Assembly: GCA_046594105.1 (NCBI GenBank)
Contig: JBKJQB010000032.1
Coordinates: 1-5,843, forward strand
Direction of reading: 5' to 3'
Length of the DNA: 5,843 bases
Source: JBDSGC01 sp046594105
GTDB lineage: Bacteria > Acidobacteriota > Thermoanaerobaculia > Gp7-AA8
Each line of letters begins with the position of its first letter. Position 1 is the stretch's first letter. Shown one piece after another: positions 1 to 5,843 of the stretch. Below the pieces are notes generated by a model, which made no database searches, was not told where the DNA came from, and worked only from the letters and a program-made list of their open reading frames with translations. Position numbers and translations under genes: made by a program.

Positions 1-145
1 CGCTCCAAGACGTTATGCCGCGCAGGCTTGAAGCCATGATGTAAGCAACCACAACACAAGGAGAAATCCCATGATGACCATGATCCGTGTGTTGTGGTTG
101 CTTACATCATGGCTTCAAGCCTGCGCGGCATAACGTCTTGGAGCG
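1..145. repeat. Perfect 58-bp inverted repeat with 29-nt spacer
   Basis: Positions 1-58 are the exact reverse complement of positions 88-145, with a 29-nt spacer at 59-87. The left arm begins on the very first base of the window, so the real arm may be longer than what is visible. Transcribed RNA would form a very stable hairpin, but there is no T-run next to it, so it does not look like an intrinsic terminator. I see no transposase and no target-site duplication. A perfect arm this long at the end of a sequence is also typical of a fold-back assembly or amplification artefact, and I consider that at least as likely as a biological element. Confidence 0.9.
71..133 (+). other. Possible 20-codon hydrophobic mini-ORF, doubtful
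   Basis: AAGGAGA (58-64) precedes an ATG at 71 with normal spacing. The frame encodes a 20-residue hydrophobic peptide (MMTMIRVLWLL…WLQACAA) that stops at 131-133. It looks like a signal or leader peptide, and 'LQAC' resembles a lipobox. It lies mostly inside the right arm of the inverted repeat, so the same end is encoded on the minus strand from the left arm as well. Without homologs I cannot call it a gene, and if the repeat is an assembly artefact one copy does not exist. Confidence 0.2.
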
Positions 146-394
146 TGATCTTGGCGGAGCCTTGGGCAACCAGCGCCGCCGGCCGTGCCGGCCTAGTCCG
201 TGGCGAGTGCGGTCCATCTGATTCTCTTCTCCAGCGCGCAGGCGCGCAGGTTCTGTGTTGTGTTGGTGATGGGTGACTGCCGCCGGGATAGGTCGGCTCA
301 GGTCTCCACTGGCTGCCCCCGGAACGCCGGCCCGGCCCATCACAACAACCGCCGGTCCGCGGCGTCCTTCGCGAACCCCACGGTTGGAGGGGCG
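146..394. other. Non-coding stretch downstream of the DUF4242 gene
   Basis: I find no gene I can support here. Frames that stay open give low-complexity Arg/Pro/Ala-rich translations with no family resemblance, as expected of GC-rich DNA. GC-rich short palindromes occur, for example gccgg-c-ccggc near 327-337, but none is followed by a T-run on the minus strand, so no intrinsic terminator for the upstream genes can be called. Confidence 0.5.
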
Positions 395-661
395 TTAGGC
401 GAACTGCTCGGGGCCGATCTGCTGGCCGATTTCGGTGACGTCGTCGACCGGCAGGCCGGCCATCGATGCGTGCTTCCGGCATGCGTCCGCGTTCGGCGCG
501 ATAAACTCACAGAAAGAGTGTTTGCCGTCCGCGGTGATGTGGCTGCGCACCCACTGCATGCCGTCGATCCGCTGGCAGGCGTCGACGACTTTCTTTCCGA
601 CGTCGTTGAGCTGCTCTGCCGAAAGAGGGGGAAGCGTCCTCGTCACGATGTATCGCGCCAT
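395..661 (-). CDS. DUF4242 (SCO4226-like) small protein
   Basis: An 88-residue protein whose whole length fits the DUF4242 family, small ferredoxin-like-fold proteins. From memory, Streptomyces SCO4226 of this family is a dimeric nickel-binding protein. Visible family features are the N-terminal 'RYIVTRT' strand, the 'SHITADGKHSFCEFIAPNADA' strand-turn-strand with Cys51, and the C-terminal 'HASMAGLPVDDVTEIG' segment (about 64-79). There is no signal peptide or membrane segment, so it should be cytoplasmic. The start is well fixed: AAGGAG (672-667) lies 5 nt before the ATG. It begins 31 nt after the stop of the kinase gene on the same strand, so co-transcription is likely. Metal binding is family-based inference; His and Cys residues are present, but I cannot assign ligands from sequence alone. 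Confidence 0.8.
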   Translation of the reverse strand: MARYIVTRTLPPLSAEQLNDVGKKVVDACQRIDGMQWVRSHITADGKHSFCEFIAPNADACRKHASMAGLPVDDVTEIGQQIGPEQFA

Positions 662-666
662 AGGAT

Positions 667-672
667 CTCCTT
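667..672 (-). promoter_or_regulatory. Shine-Dalgarno of the DUF4242 gene
   Basis: AAGGAG on the minus strand, 5 nt ahead of the ATG at 661-659, inside an A-rich stretch between the kinase stop and this gene. It supports independent translation initiation of the small gene on a shared transcript. Confidence 0.75.
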
Positions 673-692
673 TTTTCTGATATCCCCAGATT

Positions 693-3863
<3,171 letters not shown>

Positions 3864-3895
3864 GCGCGCGCGAAGATGCCGCCGGGTTCCACGGT

Positions 3896-4348
3896 TCAGC
3901 GAAGCTCCGTCGTGATCTCGATGGCGCGATGGATGGACCGATAGACCGGGCAGCCGTCCTTGTGCACTTCGTGAACGCGTTCGACGACATCGCGCGGCGC
4001 GTCCGGCGCAGTGAGGTCGTACACGACGTGAATCCGTTTGATCACCAGCACCTGGCCTTCCAGTTCGATCTCGCCTGTGACCTCACCGCTGATTGCAGTG
4101 ACCTTGATCTTGCGCGCTGCCAGCGCGCCTGCAAAGGTGCCGGTCAGTCACCCTCCTGCCGCGGCAACGATGTAGTCGAGCGTTGTGGCGTGAGGCTCGA
4201 ATTGATCCATGTCCACACCATAGTGGGATGCCACTGCACCGTGGACGCCGAAGATCACCGGATCTTTCTCGCCAGGCAACCAGGCGCGCCGAATGGGACC
4301 TCGTTCGCGCTCGATCCGCACGCTTGATGTGTAGACGACTTTGCTCAT
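3896..4348 (-). CDS. OsmC/Ohr-family protein, predicted selenoprotein (in-frame TGA = Sec67)
   Basis: Read through one in-frame TGA, this is a 150-residue protein, the usual length for OsmC/Ohr thiol peroxidases, which reduce organic hydroperoxides with a nucleophilic and a resolving cysteine. Residues 1-66 end in 'HATTLDYIVAAAGG'. The TGA (4150-4148) is codon 67, exactly where the family has the nucleophilic Cys ('GGCLTG'). The frame continues 'LTGTFAGALAARKIKV...' and carries the second family Cys at 133 (GCPVYRS), then stops at 3898-3896. The 83-codon downstream part contains no Met, so it is unlikely to be started separately. GGAGAGG (4362-4356) lies 7 nt before the ATG. A SECIS-like hairpin follows the TGA. 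Conventional calling would give a 66-residue fragment and miss the rest. Alternatives are a nonsense mutation or a sequencing error of TGC/TGT to TGA. The kinase gene starts 32 nt downstream. The OsmC family call is very secure; selenocysteine is a strong inference, because OsmC-like selenoproteins are known from metagenomes. Confidence 0.88.
4101..4138 (-). promoter_or_regulatory. Candidate bacterial SECIS element
   Basis: Within the OsmC coding RNA just after the TGA, GCGCGCU (4128-4122) pairs perfectly with AGCGCGC (4118-4112) around a GGC apical loop (4121-4119). Below an internal loop (4133-4129 against 4111-4106), ACCUU (4138-4134) pairs with AAGGU (4105-4101). The apical G is 26 nt after the TGA. 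Bacterial SECIS elements are hairpins a short distance after the UGA (about 16-37 nt to the loop, from memory) with a G among the first two loop bases, bound by SelB; this fits. The caveat is that GC palindromes arise easily in GC-rich DNA, and there is no bulged U in the upper stem as in E. coli fdhF. Confidence 0.6.
4148..4150 (-). other. In-frame TGA, predicted selenocysteine codon
   Basis: This TGA interrupts the OsmC frame at codon 67, replacing the conserved peroxidatic cysteine. Family similarity continues directly on both sides in the same frame (…AAAGG / LTGTFAGAL…), with no insertion or deletion. Of all positions where a random stop could fall, this is the one that marks a Cys-to-Sec exchange. 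The true stop of the gene is also a TGA, but it sits at the natural end of the domain. Confidence 0.8.
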
Positions 4349-4740
4349 CGCTGCACCTCTCCGCTCATTCTACAAACGTTCCGCGATGATGGCGAGGTCA
4401 TGAATCCTCGCTCCCCTCCGCCCAGCCGCGATCCATGCATCTCGTAGTTGCCGCTCCGGGCCACGGGAGTCCTATTCTGATGAGTGAACTCACCCACTCG
4501 ATACCGCGTGGACGATGACCAGATGGTCGACTAGAGACTAGAAGGCTGATATTTCTCACACCCTCTGAGCCGCGCTGTCTGCCGTTCGATGACTCTCCTG
4601 CGCCGGACATCCCTCACGGCGTCGCTCGCCATTCCTCGAACTCCGCCGGCAGCAGTTCCTCGATCTCCAACGCGCTCGTCCCATTAAGGTCATAGTTGAG
4701 ATCGAGTTGCTGCTCGATGGTCCGGCTAGTGCGTTCTCTT
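4349..4740. other. Intergenic region upstream of the OsmC-kinase-DUF4242 cluster
   Basis: These 392 nt separate the end of the right-hand gene from the OsmC start and should hold the promoter of the three-gene cluster. I cannot assign a convincing -35/-10 pair. Small inverted repeats are visible: ATCGAG-6 nt-CTCGAT (4701-4718), which lies 22-39 nt past the right-hand gene's stop but has no following T-run on the minus strand, and GACCA-GA-TGGTC (4517-4528). A short minus-strand frame ending at 4614 (possible start 4775) encodes a plausible-looking acidic tail '…ALEIEELLPAEFEEWRATP', but it matches no family I know and overlaps the end of the right-hand gene, so I do not call it a gene. Confidence 0.5.
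4356..4362 (-). promoter_or_regulatory. Shine-Dalgarno of the OsmC gene
   Basis: GGAGAGG on the minus strand, 7 nt ahead of the ATG at 4348-4346. It fixes the start of the OsmC-like gene and shows that the 66-codon first part is a genuine translated gene start. Confidence 0.75.
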
Positions 4741-5843
4741 CTAGAGCCCCAGTACCAGCCGTAGTTTCCGCACATCGAATCTCGCTGCTTCCGGCTCCTT
4801 CGATTCCGTAAGCTCGATGTCACCCAGGATCATCGTCAGGCGTTCCCGGCCACTCTTTGTGCGGGCAGCCTCTCTCGGGGTCTTGCCACCGAGGGCGGGG
4901 ATCGAGTCGTTCAACCATTGGGCGTAGTGCTGCTCCTTGAATTCCAGCACCGCGGCATGCTCATCGGGACTGGCCACGCGTGGATTCCGATCGGGTCGAT
5001 CCTGACCCCGCGCCAGCGCGGAGTGCGGATCGGTATGGGTACCTAGCCCCGCGTTCACCAGCGGCCCGCACACGCGTTCGATTTCAGCGCGGATTGTGTC
5101 CGCGCGCGTGAGGGAGTTCGTTCTGGCCAGAAGGGAGGAGCGGTCAACGTTTACGTTCGCGATGATCGTGTTGTCCCAATCCTTGTGCGTCCGATTGCCT
5201 GGTCGGAGGATCGTGAACGCGTCGCCTCTCTCCGATTCGTCCCGTTCCGCGTTGTCGATCGTGGCCACCCGCTTGACCACTTCGTCGCGTCTGGCGGGGT
5301 CGAAGCTCCATCGCTCCTCGGTCAGCAGAAGTGGATCGCCGTCCGTATTGACGAGTTGGGGAATGGCCTGACGTGCGGACACTTCGTCCGACCACGCCAG
5401 CAGCATTCCCCAGACGACGCGTTCCGGCCGCAGTCGATCAGGTGAGACAACCGTCTTGCGCCTCAGGATCTTGCGCACTCGATCCACCACTCGTTGTGCC
5501 TGAAACGGGCGCAGCGGAACCGGGTGCATCCCGCAGATCAGCGAGACAGAGCTCGTGTCGACGACGCGACCGAGCATCATCAAGTGCGGCTCCGCCGACT
5601 TGGAGGCGCTCACCTCATGGACGGTACGCACTTCGCCGGTGAGAACGTCGCGCATCTCCAGGCCGCGGCCCGGATGCACCGCCGTGACCTCCCAGATGGA
5701 CAGCCAGCTTTTGCGCTGCCACTCCAACCCTTCCCGCTGGCCGCGCGTAAGAGACAACGCCCTCTCTTCCAGGTACCAGTCGACGACCGGTCGGCCTTCC
5801 ATCGAACCGACGTAGGCCAGCCACGAAGCGGCGAGCTGTGGGG
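4741..5843 (-). CDS. C-terminal part of a large uncharacterised protein, SEC-C-associated type (5' partial)
   Basis: The frame is open from the right edge of the window (two bases of a codon, then 13 codons before the first ATG at 5802-5800) and ends with TAG at 4743-4741. Similarity-like sequence ('LAASWLAYVGSMEGRPVVDWYLEE') runs across that ATG, so I take the gene as cut by the window edge rather than starting at 5802. Numbered from that Met, a segment 'EVTAVHPGRGLEMRDVLTGEVRTVHEVSASKS' lies at about 38-69. The C terminus carries a conserved 'W-x4-IPALGGKTPREAART' motif (about 296-315), followed by 'FDVRKLRLVLGL' at the very end. In my recall this tail occurs in proteins that bear a zinc-binding SEC-C motif elsewhere, and it resembles the toxin-binding tail of MbcA/ParS/Xre antitoxins. 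The SEC-C motif itself is not visible here. No signal or membrane segment is seen in this part. Function is unknown. The 392-nt gap to the OsmC gene suggests a separate transcription unit. Confidence 0.7.
   Translation of the reverse strand, partial: PQLAASWLAYVGSMEGRPVVDWYLEERALSLTRGQREGLEWQRKSWLSIWEVTAVHPGRGLEMRDVLTGEVRTVHEVSASKSAEPHLMMLGRVVDTSSVSLICGMHPVPLRPFQAQRVVDRVRKILRRKTVVSPDRLRPERVVWGMLLAWSDEVSARQAIPQLVNTDGDPLLLTEERWSFDPARRDEVVKRVATIDNAERDESERGDAFTILRPGNRTHKDWDNTIIANVNVDRSSLLARTNSLTRADTIRAEIERVCGPLVNAGLGTHTDPHSALARGQDRPDRNPRVASPDEHAAVLEFKEQHYAQWLNDSIPALGGKTPREAARTKSGRERLTMILGDIELTESKEPEAARFDVRKLRLVLGL

Noticed and set aside
1..145. Insertion sequence terminal repeats or a CRISPR repeat
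   Set aside because: There is no transposase between or beside the arms and only a 29-nt spacer, and there is no direct-repeat array.
102..482. Minus-strand open frame overlapping the DUF4242 gene
   Set aside because: Its Arg/Pro-rich composition, its overlap with a clear gene and its run into the inverted repeat mark it as chance.
4148..4348. A complete 66-residue OsmC-like protein ending at the TGA
   Set aside because: The stop falls on the conserved Cys codon, and the same frame continues with the rest of the OsmC domain, including the second cysteine. Treating it as a complete gene ignores half of the family domain.
4367..4372. TAGAAT as a -10 box for the OsmC gene
   Set aside because: A start site about 7 nt downstream would fall inside the Shine-Dalgarno, and there is no -35-like element at the right spacing.
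4701..4718. ATCGAG…CTCGAT hairpin as an intrinsic terminator of the right-hand gene
   Set aside because: The stem is only 6 bp and no T-run follows on the minus strand.

Overview
The window is GC-rich and reads like a soil-type bacterium. The large kinase, with its short N-terminal 'EIFHLAL...ERADFL...EVESLLAAHE' region followed by a PknB-like domain, an NB-ARC/STAND-type ATPase and TPRs, is an architecture abundant in Acidobacteriota. I therefore lean to that phylum or a similar high-GC group. This is an inference from architecture, not a placement.

Layout: every gene I can support lies on the minus strand. From right to left these are: (1) 5843-4741, the C-terminal part of an uncharacterised protein whose 5' end is outside the window; (2) a 392-nt spacer; (3) 4348-3896, an OsmC/Ohr-family thiol peroxidase-like gene; (4) 3863-693, a 1056-residue Ser/Thr kinase-ATPase-TPR protein; (5) 661-395, a small DUF4242 (SCO4226-like) protein; (6) about 390 nt with no gene, which includes a perfect 58-bp inverted repeat at positions 1-145.

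The main discovery is in the OsmC gene. Conventional reading stops after 66 codons at a TGA (4148-4150). This TGA sits where the family has its conserved nucleophilic cysteine ('AAAGG-C-LTGTF'). The same frame then continues for 83 codons with clear OsmC C-terminal sequence, including the second family cysteine (GCPVYRS), and ends at a normal TGA at 3896-3898. A hairpin with a G-starting apical loop lies 26 nt past the TGA, as expected of a bacterial SECIS. I read this as a selenocysteine-containing OsmC-like protein of 150 residues (Sec67/Cys133), not as a truncated gene.

Genes 3-5 are separated by only 32 and 31 nt and probably form one transcript: a selenium-dependent peroxide or organic-hydroperoxide detoxifier, a signalling kinase with a STAND/TPR sensing half, and a small predicted metal-binding protein. 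A shared stress-response role is plausible but unproven.
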